Assembly (NCBI GenBank): GCA_027563935.2
Contig: CM050447.1
Span: forward strand, 82,135,461 to 82,199,460
Length of the DNA stretch: 64,000 bases
Direction of reading: 5' to 3'
Source of the DNA: Costus lasius
Taxonomy: Eukaryota > Streptophyta > Magnoliopsida > Zingiberales > Costaceae
The position numbers and the translations under genes were made by a program. Below the pieces are notes generated by a model. The model was not told where the DNA came from. It saw only the letters and a list, made by a program, of their open reading frames with translations, and ran no database searches. Below are positions 11,602 to 25,100 of the stretch, piece after piece (position 1 is the first letter of the stretch; each line of letters starts with the position of its first letter).

Positions 11602-13028
11602 TCTTTGTGAGTATTTTATTATTTTATTTTTTATATATTTACATCGAGGACAATGCATACTTTTCTTTGTAGTGATGATTTGGTTGATTTTTGAATGATT
11701 TTTGATATTGGAATGAATAGCATTTTTCAAAATGGTAAATATAATTTGGTTGATGAAACATGATGGTATTTGATGTTTGAGACTTGTTTACAATATGAAA
11801 TGTTGAAATCTAAGATGTAATATAGTTTCTGGATTTTTCTGAGTTACGTTTCCATGTTTTGATATAATTGCGCAGGGTTTCGCTTATAATACAAAGAGAA
11901 CTCTTGCAATTTTTTTTTTCTGAAATTTGTCATAACTTGATTTAATGTTTAAGTATATGCAACGATTTAAGTCTAGGGTGTTTCTATGTATTTTGCTTTT
12001 CTTCAAGCTTTATAGGTATATATTTTGAATGTTTATGATTTTTAAGGATAATCGAATTTGTTTTATCTTTAATTCTAGACTTAGGAAATATTTTGAGTAT
12101 TTAATTTGATGACTTAGGGAATTTCTGAAAATTTCATGTAGACTTAAATTGTTGAGTAAATTCTATTATGGTATTGATAAAATACATAATGTGAATTGTT
12201 ATATGTTCATGCGACACATGCATAGTAAAATTTACTTGAAGTTTAATTTATCTATTTTGCTTGATGGAGAAATTTTTATGAATAGAAAATTAGTGATGTT
12301 TCTTTAACTGAGATTTGCTCCAACTCCTCTGGTTACAAGATCTGAGGTCATGAGTTATATTATACCATGAATTTATATACTTTAAGTTTGTTGCGATCAA
12401 GTACTAAAGGAAAAAATTTTAAAAATAAAATATTTATCCCTCATGTAGAAAGATCAAAAATGACTTAAGTACCATGCCACTGGCCAGCTTTCTCCAGGAT
12501 TTGATTTAAAAAAAGGTAAAAAAAAAGAAAGAAAGAGAAAAAAAAGAGAAGACTGTAGGTTAAGTGGACAATTGCATTGACTTCATGATTGAGACTATGA
12601 GTTAAATTATACTACTCTGCAGTATACTTTACCAATGTTATGATGCTAAAAGGAAAGAGCACATAACCGTTTAAAGACCAAATTGCTTTAAAAATATCTT
12701 ATCTTTAACATCACTGAAATTTTTGAAATAGAAATTTTATCTGTTAAGTGAAGTGAATTTATTAAGGTGAGAGTATTTGATACCCAGTAGGTGAAGATTG
12801 AATTATATGACGTGACTTACGATTTTTATCTTTCTTGAATTGTAAACTCTTGAGTATTTATTTCTACCATGATTTTTCTTAAATTACATGGGTTCTAAAA
12901 GATTGACTACTTAAATTGTCGACTAAGGACACTATTAAGGGAAAATAATTGACTGCTCCTTATCCTTACATTCTCCATACATATCATAATATTGCTTGAG
13001 GACAATCAAAACTAAGTCTAGGGTATTT

Positions 13029-14505
13029 TGATGAGTTGCATTTACATCATATTTTTGCCTATATTTTATATGATATTTAGGCCTAATTTTATGATTTTAT
13101 ACTAATTTTTAGTGTTTTTACTTCCTTTGGTATGAAATCTTTACTTTTCTTAGTTTTTATAAAAATGCAGTCAAAATGGCATAAAATGATGGATTTTGCG
13201 AATTTTAAATCTATAGCACGGTTCCCGAGAAAATTATGGAGTTGCACATCAAATTTGGAGTGAAAACGGAGTTAGACGCAAGATTCACGGCCGCAACTGT
13301 GAGTTTTTCGTAGGCCATGAGTTTCACGTTCAAGGGGGAGTTTTGCAGCTAAGTATAGAAGTTCACAGAAACTTTCACGGTCAAGGCTGTGAGGCCTTCA
13401 CGGACCGTGAGTTTTTTTGTTTTCAGGGACTTAAGTCACAGAAACTTTCACAGCCGCAGCTGTGAACCGTTTACGGGCCGTGATTTTTTTTGCCTCTTCT
13501 AGTTTTTCACTCGATTCGGCTTCGAATCGAGTTAGAATTGAACCAAACTTTCTAGAATCCTTCCTTGATGGTTCTAAACCAACTAAACTATAAAAAGGAT
13601 GATTTTTGGAGGGTTAAGGGAGCTTCTTTGGACGAGAGCGGACAAAGGCGTTGGCTAGGGCGGAAAACGATGGCTGGGCAGAATTCTAGCGAGGAGATCA
13701 AGCAAAGGACGGATTTTGATGCTCCATCTTCATCTCCTAATTGAGGAAAAGGGTTATCCTTATTCTCCTAGTGTTTCCTTGTAATTTGATTAGTTTTTCA
13801 TGTCAATTTCGTCATCATACTATATGTTGTTTATTATGAACATGATAGCTTAGGATATTTGTTTCGGGATTTGGGGATTATCTTGTTGATTAATTTATGA
13901 ATTAAGTCTTTTGTATAAATCTTTGTTAAGAATCTTACTAAGTTGATATGATTAGAATTGTATATATTCCGCTTTAATACTCTAGACAAGTTTTTTTTGC
14001 GTTTGAGACATTGCAAGAAGGATGAGGAGGTGAATTGCGACATCGGATATATTCTTTTCAAACTTGAGAATTCAATCACGAGAATAGTTTGGATTCATAT
14101 GAAGGATTTACATGATTTGTCACAGAACTTAATGGGCATAATTATGATAATTGTCATGAGAGTAGGGAATTATCGTGGTTAGGTACTGGATTACGATTCA
14201 GGAGGAGGTAATATGTACTTAAGGACAAATCTTTTTGAACACTTTAATTTTCTTTACTTAGATTTATTTTATTATATTCTGAATTGTCAACGTGGTGAAA
14301 CCCCAATCCCGATTCTCTCCGCATAAGTTTTCTGCCCAAAACACTCGCTTTTGCTCTCTCGTGCATTGAAGTTTCCATTCAAATACCACACTTTGAATCG
14401 TCTAGCTATATATCGATCGTGTAATCAGTACTTGACCACCAGATCCTCATTGGAAACAATATCTTTTTATTATTTTGATAAAGTCATGCACTTGCGGCAG
14501 CATCA
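13029..14505 (+). repeat. 3' LTR of Gypsy-A2
   Basis: It begins TGATGAGTTGCATTTACATC and ends CACTTGCGGCAGCATCA. It carries a U3 palindrome array at about 13275-13490 with clear cores such as TTCACAGCCGCAGCTGTGAA, and a TATA box TATAAAAA at 13589-13596. Upstream of it lies TTGCTTGAGGACAA (near 12993), a word also found just inside the 3' LTRs of Gypsy-A1 and Gypsy-M. Confidence 0.88.
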
Positions 14506-15731
14506 TGCCCCTCTCCATCTCTTCTTCTCCTTTGAGGTGCTTGTGTCACCTATCTTCTCTTGTTCTCTTAAGGGCCATGGTTCCCTTCGCTAACCCCTTC
14601 TTCAAGGATCTCACCATCTATTTGCACAAGGAGCTTCTTCTTCACTCTTCAAGTGGCGCATACCATCTCTACAACATCTTGTGGCACAAGGAATACTCCT
14701 CCCAACAAGTGGCGCATCTACTCCATCTCTTCAACCAACAAGTGGCGAATCTCCCTCTCCAAGGGCCTCTTCAACAACATTATAAACAAGTTGTGCAAGT
14801 AGTCCATCTATCTACCCTAAAGGGCTATGTGCAAATACCCTCTTCAACATCAAGTGGCACAAATCCTCCATCTTCATCATTTGGGTGCGCAAAGGAATGG
14901 ATCTTCTACATCTTCAACATCAAGTGGCACATCTTCAAGCCTAAAGATCTCAGTCACCCTAACTTGAAGTATCATCAACCTTAACTCAACCGACAATACC
15001 TTCCTTACCTTCCATTTTATGCTTATTTGAATTATCTCTCACTAATAGAATCCTTCTTTGTCTCTTGTAGCTCTCAGCAACATTAAGGGATCCTCAACAA
15101 GATGCAACTCTAAGGATCCATCCATAGCCAAAACTTACAAGGCCTTCTCCAACCAATGATTTGGTGCCTTGCTATTTGGATGATTAACTTAGACTAAGTA
15201 GTTAAATTAGTCCTTAAATAGAATAGTTGTCATTGTTAGCAAGAGGAACTTGGAGGTTTAACCTCCCCTCTTGAACTTTCTATTGTAAAAGGACTTGGAC
15301 TTTTAAGCCCTAATTTTAATACTTACACATGTGTGAGTTTGATGTGTTGGAGTGTTTGTAATCATCACCTTCCATCAGAGTTGGACCAGTGAAGATCGGG
15401 AAGGACGGTCCTTCTATTCTCAAGGACCGCATGGTGAGCACTCTTTTAGATTTTTTGTATTTATTTTGAGGCTTAATCTCAGAATCACATGATTAATGTT
15501 AACTTCATATTAATTGCATGCTTAGTCAATCACATGTCTAGTTTTGTTAGAATCCATGTTTAGGATTTGTAGTTTAAATTGCATGCATAATTTTGAATTT
15601 TCACTAAAATACCAAAAACATATTTTTCAAAACACGTTAGTCAATCTTGCATGCTAGTTTGTTTTTCTTTAGTTTCATCTTTTCATGCTAGCCCATATCA
15701 CATGCGCTTCCCCCGCTTCCCCCCTACATCA

Positions 15732-16909
15732 ATTGTGCATCGTGATGTGGTTGTGGTCAAGCCTCTTGTATGCCTATGACGTATTTGTGTGAGGTTTACG
15801 TGTCGCTTCTCTTTTCTTTGTTTTGTAATCAAACATGTAAGATTTAGGGGAAGATCATCACATCATGGCGGTGCATCCTTCTTGTTTGGCGCAAGCTTGA
15901 TGGCACATCTTGCTTGATGGTGCAAGCAAGGGTTTGGCCGAACCCTTTAGGGGCGTACCTAGGGTTTCCTAGGGGTTCTTCTATGGTTTGAGAGCTAACC
16001 CTTGGATTAGAGGATCTTGGAGCCACACATGGACATGGAGCAGGTGGCGGCTAGGTTTGGTCTTTTAGGGCCTCATTGCCTAGGTCAAGCATTGAACATC
16101 ATTTGACATGTAATGGTTCAATGTGTTGATTCGGCTATGACCATATCACTTATTTTTACTTCTTTCCATATCTGCATAAGCATGTCTAAATGTGTTATAT
16201 CTTTTTGTTGTCACTATAGGATTGCATGCTTGTATTGTTAGACAAAAGATAAAGCTAAGTAGATTAGACTGCAAAAACCCTAAGAAAAATATCAAGTCTA
16301 TGATAGCCTTTTGACTCATAGCCCTCGTCAGGCTATCGATCAGTGGTGTTGTGCACTATTTTCTACCCTCGTGGGACACACCCATTTATCTTTAGAAGGC
16401 ATGTGGTGGCAATGGTTTCCTAGTCCAGTTTAAACCTAGACGTGTCTTCGCAAGGAAACTCGTTGGCCTTGGGCATAATAGTCAAGTTAGACTTGACTAG
16501 TCTCTTCATATATGGATAGACCACATGATAAAATTCTATAGGTAGCTTTCGGAGGATAGGACTTTATGCAGCATCCAGCCCTCGCTAGATACAAAGTGCT
16601 TGAATTGTCTCAATAAGGAGACTTGCCAAGTGCAATTGGTCGGTGTGCCCACCTTAGGAAGCACAAGTCACTTTGTGTATCTCATCCCACTGTCGTGGGA
16701 TGTGAAGCCTCATATGAAATAAAGATCCGATCTCACTAGGAAATCACTATCATTTCCTAAATTAACTTTGTGGGTTGTTAATTCGATTAAAATAGTGGAA
16801 GTCATGATCATTTAATACAAGTCCAGATTAAATGATTTGATAGTAGTACTAAATCTTCTTATCTTATTGTTGTAGATCAAATGGCAATGAACAATAGTGG
16901 ATTGATGCT
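15732..16909 (+). other. Copia-E leader part 2 and first codons of gag
   Basis: The stretch aligns with Copia-C 20889-22135 in order. It holds repeated TGGCGCA-like words (15880-15960), the hairpin set at 16318-16700, and the gag start codon at 16881. Nine whole gag codons are readable before Gypsy-M interrupts at 16910. The insertion duplicated ATGCT (16905-16909), seen as ACGCT at 46189-46193. Confidence 0.8.
16318..16700 (+). promoter_or_regulatory. leader hairpins with CCCTCG loops, Copia-E
   Basis: Four short inverted repeats lie upstream of gag: 16318-16336 (ATAGCC/GGCTAT stem), 16361-16376 (stem with one mismatch), 16574-16589 (one arm mutated) and 16685-16700 (TCCCAC/GTGGGA stem kept, loop CCTC changed to TGTC). 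The last three match Copia-C and Copia-D in position, with 213 and 111 bases between their starts. The role is inferred only: RNA dimerisation, packaging or translation control are possible. Confidence 0.6.
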
Positions 16910-18556
16910 TGTTGTATCCCAACAAGTAGGTAGACAAAAACTTATTTCTGGTGTGGCGGCCAAACTCGTTGTTTGGCTTACAGGGACTTTGTCACTCCCT
17001 GACACGACTCTAAAAACTTGCAATGTCACCAAGCTTGTTGTGTCTGTAAGTGCACGGATACTCGAAGTAATAAAATAGATATCGAACCCACAGAGACCTT
17101 GTTTGCTGAGTACTGAATAATTGATTTCTTGTTATCTAGGTGAATCGAAAGTATGCAAGTGAGCAATAGAAGACTAAAATGGAAATACTAGAGAGAGAAA
17201 ACTAGGACTAGGGTTTCATTCACGTTAAATTCTATGACTAGATGTAAATAGAGATTCGTCAGTTTAATTTTATCAAGGTAAAGACATAATTTACTTCATA
17301 AAAGGATTATCTCACTTTTGTGCAAATAATCATGCAGGGATCAATCCTCGCTTTTGCGCAAGATCTATCCCAATGCTGAGAATAAGTAAACCATCAAACA
17401 AAGAACTCAAAGATCACTTTCGTGCATCTGAATTCTAAGTTGATTATCACAAGTGGAATCTCAAGGATCACTTTCGTGCATCCGAATCTCAACACAAGTT
17501 TTACTCATGGTTCTCCAACGTTCCAATCTTTGCTTTCGCACAAGATCTCTGAAAGTCCCTAATAAGGGGGGGGGGGGGGGGGGGCGAAACCCTAATAGCA
17601 TGCGCAAATAAAACTTGCATGGGTTTCATGAGGATCGAATAGTATGAACATATGATCAACTTAAGAGTTTGTATAGATCAACAGAGAGATCATACCAGTG
17701 CCATTTCTTGGATGGCGACTTGGAATCAAAGAATCGAATGCTTCTTCTCCAAAGGCAATCGCACACAAGAAGATGATGGCTACTCCCTTTTCTTTCTTTG
17801 TGCTAGCAAAGCTTCAAGGTATCCTTGTCGCATGAAGGAGATTGAGATGATCTCTTGGCTTTCTTCTCTTCTCCTTTGCGTGAAGACTCAATGCACGAGA
17901 GAGAGGCGACAAGAGGAAGAGGCGAGAGGCGAAAAGAGATGCACCCACGAATGTAGAGGCGTGCTCTCTATTTTGGAAACATGACTTCCAAAAATAGCAA
18001 GCCACTAACATCATGCGTTCATGCGTTCACTCCAAGTGAACCATCGCATTTTTCTCTCCCCTTTGAACCATGCGCTCACTATGATGAGCCGGTTCAATTA
18101 TATTTGGTTCAAGGACCAAATCAAACCAAGCCTTGGTCTAGATCAAATTAAACCATAAGGATAAAGATCTAACCATTCATCTCTTGATGCTCTTGATCTC
18201 TCCGATCTAGCATCAATTCTCTCGATCGAAGCTTACCGATCTCAAGCCCTAATCAATCAAACATGATCAGACCAGATCTCACTTACAATCAGAGTTTAAA
18301 CTCCTTTAAACTGAACCAAAACAATTCAGTCCACATGATCTGACATAAGTAAGCCATATCATCAAATTGTGCGACCCTAAGGGTTTCCTTTAAATGTCGG
18401 TAATGATAACTTACGTTATCACGATCAGTGAGGGGTATCTAGCAACACATCACTGTCTCCCGATATAAAGGAAAGAGTCTTCCAAGACTACACCCAAACC
18501 ACAGCACAAGTGTGAACCCAAGTCACTTGACATATGTGTTTCCTTTGCCACTGGAC

Positions 18557-20448
18557 TGTTGGTGTATATGCCCTAGGACCTAGTTTTGGTCCACTTATGT
18601 ACTACTTGACTTTGATATTTATATATATCATTCTGGCATTGTCATTGTCAATGTTTGTTTACATCTGCGCACATGTACTAACATGATAATGTCCCTGGAG
18701 ACAGATTGGATCTGTGCTCAAACTATTGTCCCCAGTCGATGTACCTTAGTGGATATGGGACAGCTATGGTACTTGAGAGACTGGTATGTGAGCTGGTTAG
18801 GTACGTGGTGCTAACGCAGACACATGGGTATATCATTGGAGGATATACTGGAAAGACCCGCTGTGAGGCTATGACTTGGTGTCATAAGTTATCCTCACAA
18901 GTGACAGGAGATGCATTGATCCCTTGACTTGAGGTCATTGATCGTTCTATATGGTTAGCGACTTGCTTTGATACAACCTAACACCTCGCCGTAGTTGGGA
19001 GGTCATAACGGTTGTCATTGAGCATATCACGACCCATATGAGAAGGTCAATGGACAGACATAGGATTTGCCCCTTCCTTAGGGAAGTATGATATCCATGG
19101 AGCTCCTCTATGGTTCTATGACTGAGAGTGTATGGCCATACCCAGGTAAGAACCTGTTTTAGTCATAGCCATGTGATTGGGTGAAAACAAGTGGTGACAC
19201 ACTTGTCCAATCGGATATCAGTCCGGCAAAGAGACTGTAATGCATCTGTACCTAGTTGCGATGATGGGGATGTCGATGTCGTTATCCATTCCAATGACCT
19301 GGGTAGCAGCGATGCACTGCTAGGTGCCACTCACTACTTGTGGTGACCTTTGGTCAGCACTGCCAGCGTCAGAAGAACCTACAGGGTCGCACACCTTGAT
19401 ACTTGAGTTCTCGTATTGATCGAGAAGCCTTATGATCAAGTTATTGGATAACTCGGATCTAATTGGGAGATTTCATCAGCACCAATGGGCCTGATGAGAT
19501 GGAAGAATGTTATTGGAGCCAAACTTCATTTTTGGCAGGTTGACCCGTATTTGACCATGGTTGGTCACACTTGGATTAGGGTTGCATTGGATTGGATCCA
19601 AATGCTTAAATCAACCCATAGGATGAAGTTTGGGTTAGCTCATTATCCAAGGAAGCCCAATAACAAGTTCTCATGAAGAGAAGAGAGGCTAAAAGGGTAT
19701 AATGGGGAGAAACCCAACCCCATTGGCGCCTAAGGGGCATAATGGGGTTAGGGTGGCAAAATTGCTTCATTAAGGAAGCAATTTGCGCCTAGCCCTTCTC
19801 CCTTGATGGTATGAATGCCTTTAAGGCATGTCTTGGGCTGATATGGTACTTGGGCAATTATGGAAAGGTTGAATGAAGTTTATGGTAAAGTCTTGGAGAC
19901 TTTCCTTGCATCAAACCTCCTCATCCTAGCCCTACACTTGTCATGATCCTAGCCTTTGCCCTAATCGCCTCTTGCCCTATATATGTGACCCTAGCCGCCC
20001 CCTCTTAGATGATTCATCCTTGGAGGCGTGAACATAAGAAGGGAGCGAGAGCAAGGAGCAAGGGCGCAATCTCTTCCTCTTCCATCAAGTGGCCGCAAGC
20101 TTCTCCTTCCTTACCACTTGGCGCATCTTTCTCTCTTGGTGGCGCAAGGTGGTTGGAGCATCTCCCTAAGGCTTGGATCTTCTTCCCGAGGCTAGCACCG
20201 GGCGTGGAAGAAGAGGACTCGAGGCATCCGTGTGTGTGAGACTGCAGAGGGCGCACACTTGGGCGCCTATCACGACATCGACCTCATCTTGCTCTGAGGT
20301 ATTTTCTAACTCATCGTGTTGACCCCCTTGCATGCGATCTTCACTGGGTTTTTGGGACCGACCTGTTTCGGGGACATTCTTCCGCTGTGCAATGTATGTA
20401 TGTATGTGTCTCTGAAAAATTGTAAAATGGCCCCGGGGTTTCCCAACA
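18557..20448 (+). repeat. 5' LTR of Copia-C
   Basis: It begins TGTTGGTGTATATGCCCTAG and ends GGGGTTTCCCAACA. It carries the palindrome GTATGGCCATAC at 19130-19141 and a likely TATA box at 19978-19984. Small open frames inside it (for example 20009-20239 on the plus strand) recur in the 3' LTR and are not genes. Confidence 0.95.
19978..19984 (+). promoter_or_regulatory. likely TATA box of Copia-C
   Basis: TATATAT lies about 470 bp before the end of the 5' LTR, in a place suited to the U3/R boundary, and is repeated in the 3' LTR at 27469-27475. The transcription start itself is not visible from sequence. Confidence 0.5.
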
Positions 20449-20449
20449 G

Positions 20450-20461
20450 TGGTATCAAAGC
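20450..20461 (+). other. primer binding site of Copia-C (initiator Met tRNA type)
   Basis: TGGTATCAAAGC follows the 5' LTR after one base. It differs by one base from TGGTATCAGAGC, the common copia site complementary to the 3' end of initiator methionine tRNA. Confidence 0.9.
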
Positions 20462-22105
20462 GACTTGCAAGACTCGAACGAAGTTTTATGCTTTTCTTTC
20501 ATGCTCACATGCCATATCTCTATTTTCGAAAATAGCATGATGCATGGCAAACGATTTTTTCTAAGTAGGAAAAAATTAGGGTTTCTTGTTTCTATCATCC
20601 TCTCAATCTCTTTTGGATTTTTGGACTATTTTTCTTGTCTGATTTAAAGATCAAAGGCGCACGTAGTTTTGTCAAGTAGGACGGGCATTGTGTCTTCGGA
20701 CTGGCCAAGTCTCTTGATCTGACAAAATTGCCAGCCGAAAGGATCTCTGAAATCACCTTGCAAAATAAATCGCAATTAACCAAAAGATTTGTGAGAAGAA
20801 GATGAGAAAAAGAGACTAGTTTTAATGAAAAAGTAAAATTTCAGATTTTATGTTTTTCATGAGCATGTAGAATTGCATGAGTAAATACCTTGATTGTGCA
20901 TAATGTTGTGATCATTAGTCAAGCCCCCCTTTGCATGCCTGTGATGTATCCTCGTGAGGCCTGCGTGCCACTTTTCCTTTTGCTTTTAAGAAGACTAGGG
21001 AAGCGCATGTACTTGGAGCTTGGCGCATGCATGAAGTTGGCGCACCTTGCATGGTGGTGCAACAAGCATCAAGGAAAAGGCGCAAGCTTGCTTGATGGCA
21101 CAAGTTAGGCATGGCCGAACCCTTTGGTTTGAGAGCTAGCTAACTTGGCATCTTTCATTGTGGCGCATTCTCCTTGGAGGAAGATCATGGCATTGGCCGA
21201 ACCTTTGAGGTCTACCCTTAAGGTTTGAGAGCTAAGCCATGAAGGAAGGACCTTGGAGCCAACCATGAAGACCAAGATAGAGAGCGGCTAGGATAGGTCT
21301 TTCTTAGGGGCTTGAGTCCTATGTCAAGAGTTGAACCTCCTTTGGCATGGGTTGGTTCAATATCTTGAAAGGGCTTTGATCACATCATCGTTTACTGCTT
21401 TCCTTATCTGCTAAAAGCATGCCTGTGATGTTTTATCATTATGTTATCACTATAGGATTGCATGCCTGTATTGTTAGACATAAGATAAAACTGATGAGAC
21501 CTTAAAAACCCTCATAAAATATCAAGTCTAGAAGCCTTCTAACGCGTAGCCCTCACTAAGCTATCGATCAGTGGAGTTGTGAACTGGTTCCCACCCTCGT
21601 GGGACACACCCACTTATCTTTAGAAAGTGTGTGGTGACAATGGTTTCCCCAGTCCAGTTTTAACCTGGGCGTGCCTTCGCAAGGAAACTCATTGGCCCTG
21701 GGCATAAACGGTTAGGAATGGACTTGACTAGAAATTCACATGTACTGGGCACATAGTGAAAGTCTAGAGGCATCGTTGAGAGGTTAGGGTTTCATGTTAT
21801 ATCCAGCCCTCGCTGGACATGAAATGCCCAAGACTGTCTCAACAAGGGGAGTTGCTTGGAGCAACCGGCTGGCGCGCCCACCTTAGGAAACATGGTTACT
21901 TTGTGCATCTCATCCCACCCTCGTGGGACGCAAAGCCTCATGTGAAATAAGGATCCCATCTCACTAGGAAGTCTTAAACTTCCCGATTGACTTTGTGGGT
22001 TGTCAATTCGAATTTAAAATAGTGGGAGCAGTAATCATTTAAAACAAGTCCAGTTTAAATGATTCGAAGTAGTACTAATCTGTTTTTCTTGGGTGTTGTA
22101 GAATA
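20462..22105 (+). other. 5' leader of Copia-C
   Basis: About 1.65 kb separates the primer site from the gag start. It has no long sense frame; it has TGGCGCA-like words at 21000-21110 and a conserved last 550 bases with hairpins. The same blocks occur in Copia-D (36990-39249) and Copia-E (5313-5726 with 15732-16880), so the leader is a stable part of this family. Confidence 0.8.
21547..21928 (+). promoter_or_regulatory. leader hairpins with CCCTCG loops, Copia-C
   Basis: TCCCACCCTCGTGGGA at 21589-21604 and again at 21913-21928, and TCCAGCCCTCGCTGGA at 21802-21817, are 6-bp stems with a four-base CCTC loop. A weaker stem with a CCTCACTAA loop lies at 21547-21563. The last begins 193 bases before the gag start. 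Copia-D has the three strong ones unchanged. The role is inferred, not known. Confidence 0.65.
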
Positions 22106-25100
22106 ATGGCTACGAACACTGGCGGATTATCACTGCGATCACTCCTTGATAAGGATAAGTTAGTTGGAACTAACTTTATGGACTAGCATCGGAACTTGAG
22201 GATAGTCCTCAAGCTCGAGAAGAAGCTGTATGTCCTTGAACAGGCTCTTCCTGCGGCTCCTGCGCCTAATGCCCGAACGGCAGATAGAGATGCTTATAGA
22301 AAGCATCAGGATGACTCTTTGGAGGTTGCATGTCTTATGCTAGCCAGCATGGCACCTGAACTGCAGGTGCAATATAAGGAGCAGAACGCTTTTCAGATGA
22401 TCACTCACCTGAAACAGATGTTCGAGGCTCAGGCTAGAACTGAAAGATTTGACATCGCCAAAGCAGTTTTTTGGTGTAAGTTGTCTGAGGGTGCACCAGT
22501 GAGACCCCATATTCTCAAGCTCATTGGGAATGTGGATCATCTCAGAAGACTGGGTCATGCCATAGACAATGAGCTGGTTGTGGATCTTATTCTGCATTCC
22601 CTGCCCCCTAGCTTCAGTCCGTTTATTATTAACTTCAACATGAACCGGATTGAGTGCACACGGGAGGAATTGATGAATATGCTCCAAACAGCCGAGCGTG
22701 AAATGGGTAAGACCAAACCAAATTCTGTTCTTTTGGTCCCTGCGACCAAGAAGATAAAGAAGAAGGGTAAGGCATGTGCTAAGGGCAGTGCCAAAGGTCC
22801 TACCAAGGCACTGAAGAAAAAGGCAAAGAAGTCAAAGGACCAGAGGTGTTTTCACTGTGGCGAGCAGGGTCACTGGAGAAGGGACTGCAAGCAGCTTCAG
22901 AATGAGGAGAAGAAGGGCTTGGCCTTAACTTCTAGCTCAGGTATCTATGTTACAGAAGTCAATCTTTCTACTTCTATGTCATGGGTATTGGATACCGCAT
23001 GTGGAGCTCATATTTGTACAAATATGCAGGGGCTCAAGAAAAGTAGATCGGTGCGACCTAGAGAGATTGACCTACGCGTTGGAAATGGGGCACAGGTTGC
23101 TGCTGTTGCTGTAGGCGTCTTGACTCTCTCCTTGCCTTCTGGACTTCTATTAGAACTAGATAATTGCTTTTGTGTACCTTCACTTACTAAGAACATTGTA
23201 TCCATTCCTTGCTTAGCAAAGAAGGGATTTAAGTTTGAAATAAATAAGAACTCTTGTTCTTTTTCATTTGCAAATATGTTCTATGGGAAGGGTACTTTGT
23301 GCAATGGTCTGTATATCTTGGATATGGAAAGTTCTATCTGTAACATAAGTAATAAAAGGACCAAACTGAGTGGTTCAGTTGGTGCTTTCCTATGGCACTG
23401 TCGATTAGCCCATATAAACAAAAATCGCATCCAACAACTCCATGCAAATGGATTGTTAGATTTAAGTTCCTTGGGGGAATTTGATACCTGTGAACCTTGT
23501 TTATTAGGGAAAATGACAAAGGCACCCTTCACCAAGATTGGTGAGAGGGCAGGAGGTTTATTGGATCTCATACATACTGAAGTGTGTGGGCCTTTCAATA
23601 AACAAGCCAGAGGAGGGTACAACTACTTCATTACCTTCACTGATGACTTCAGTAGGTATGGATATGTCTACCTAATGAGACATAAATCTGAGTCCTTTGA
23701 GAAATTCAAAGAGTTCAAGAATGAAGTAGAGAACCAGCTTGGAAGATCCATTAAAGCTCTTCGATCAGATCGAGGTGGAGAATACCTGAGTGGAGAGTTC
23801 TTTGACTATCTGAGAGAGTCTGGGATCATATCCCAACTCACTCCTCCTGGAACACCTCAATGGAATGGTGTGTCTGAAAGGAGAAATCGAACTTTATTAG
23901 ATATGGTTCGATCTATGATGAGTCATGCAACTCTACCTCCCTCATTCTGGGGGCATGCACTTGAGACAGCTTCTCTGATACTGAATAATGTTCCATCTAA
24001 GAGTGTCTCCAAAATACCATACGAGGTATGGAGTGGGAGACGCCCTAATCTCACGTTTATCAGGATCTGGGGATGTGAGGCTTATGTCAAACGTCAGGAT
24101 TCTAGCAAGCTAGAGCCTAGATCTGATAAGTGTGTATTTGTGGGGTATCCGAAGGAAACTAAAGGATACTACTTCTATGTCCCAACCGAGAACAAAGTTT
24201 TTGTTGCTCGGGGTGCTATCTTTCTAGAGAAAGAATTTCTTATGAAAGAAGTTAGTGGGAGGGAGTTTGACTTGGATGAGGTCCAAGTGCAACCACAAGA
24301 CAAAGAGATGGAATCTGAGCCATCTGCACCGGTTGTTACACAACCTGAGGCTTAGACACAGGTCCCACGTAGGTCTGGGAGGATTCATCGTGCACCTGAG
24401 AGGTACGGGTCGCTGCCGACTCAACACGATGGAATTTTCATCATTGAGGATGAACCCAGAACCTATGATGAGGCGGTCAGTGGACCGGACTCCGAGAGAT
24501 GGCTTGACGCCATGCGATCCGAGATGGATTCCATGTCGGCTAACCAAGTCTGGGATTTGGTTGAGCTGCCTGATGGGGTAAAACTCATAGGGTGTAAATG
24601 GGTCTTCAAGAAGAAGACAGACATGGATGGCAATATAGTTACCTATAAGGGTAGACTAGTGGCTAAAGGTTTTAAACAAGTCCACGGGGTGGACTATGAT
24701 GAAACCTTCTCGCCAGTTGCCATGATCAAGTCCATTCGGATTCTGCTTGCTATAGCTGCATATCATGACTATGAGATATGGCAGATGGATGTGAAGACAG
24801 CGTTCCTTAACGGGAAGCTGACTGAGGATGTGTACATGACACAACCTGGTGGCTTCATCCATCCTGCAGAGGCTAGTAAGGTCTGCAGGCTAAAGAGATC
24901 CATTTATGGATTAAAGCAAGCATCTCGAAGTTGGAATCTTCGATTTGATGAAGCTGTGAGAGATTATGGCTTTATCAAAAGCGAAGATGACTCCTGTGTA
25001 TATAGAAAATTCAGTGGGAGCTTGGTGATTTTTCTGGTCTTGTATGTCGATGACATACTGCTCATCGGAAACGACATCCCTAGTCTTCAAGCTGTGAAGA

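Larger units (their letters stand above)
8256..14505 (+). mobile_element. Gypsy-A2: complete pol-less Athila-like element, 6.25 kb
   Basis: It has two LTRs (8256-9707 and 13029-14505), a primer site directly after the first, and flanks CGCCC/TGCCC (8251-8255 and 14506-14510), a 5-bp duplication with one mismatch. The interior of 3.3 kb lacks the stretch equivalent to 346-1376 of Gypsy-A1, so the gag remnant and the acidic ORF are gone. It keeps the GGGAGGCAACCC motif (about 10360-10376), an internal palindrome array (10535-10760) and a broken 3' ORF (11214-11601). No pol domain is readable, so it is non-autonomous. The two LTRs differ at several percent of sites by eye, making it an old insertion. 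Confidence 0.88.
5727..15731. mobile_element. Element X: unclassified 2.1-kb solo-LTR-like insertion in the Copia-E leader
   Basis: It is flanked by ATTGT at 5722-5726 and 15732-15736; removing X and one ATTGT restores the leader as seen in Copia-C near 20890. It begins TGGTGAGGGGTAG and ends CCCCCCTACATCA, so it has the TG...CA ends and 5-bp duplication of an LTR. Without the two elements nested in it (B1 at 6152-7819 and Gypsy-A2 at 8256-14505) it is about 2.08 kb: 5727-6151, 7825-8255 and 14511-15731. Between about 14650 and 14940 it has some six copies of CAAGTGGCRCA-like words. No enzyme domain is visible; a 169-codon frame at 14475-14984 is low-complexity. I matched it to no other sequence in the window, so the family and the strand are open. 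Confidence 0.6.

Noticed and set aside
14475..14984. A 169-codon frame in element X
   Set aside because: Low-complexity Ser/His/Leu sequence from CAAGTGGCRCA words; no domain and no codon pattern of a gene.
20450..20461. Possible tRNA gene at primer-site-like sequences
   Set aside because: Only the short complement of a tRNA end is present; no cloverleaf can be formed around it.
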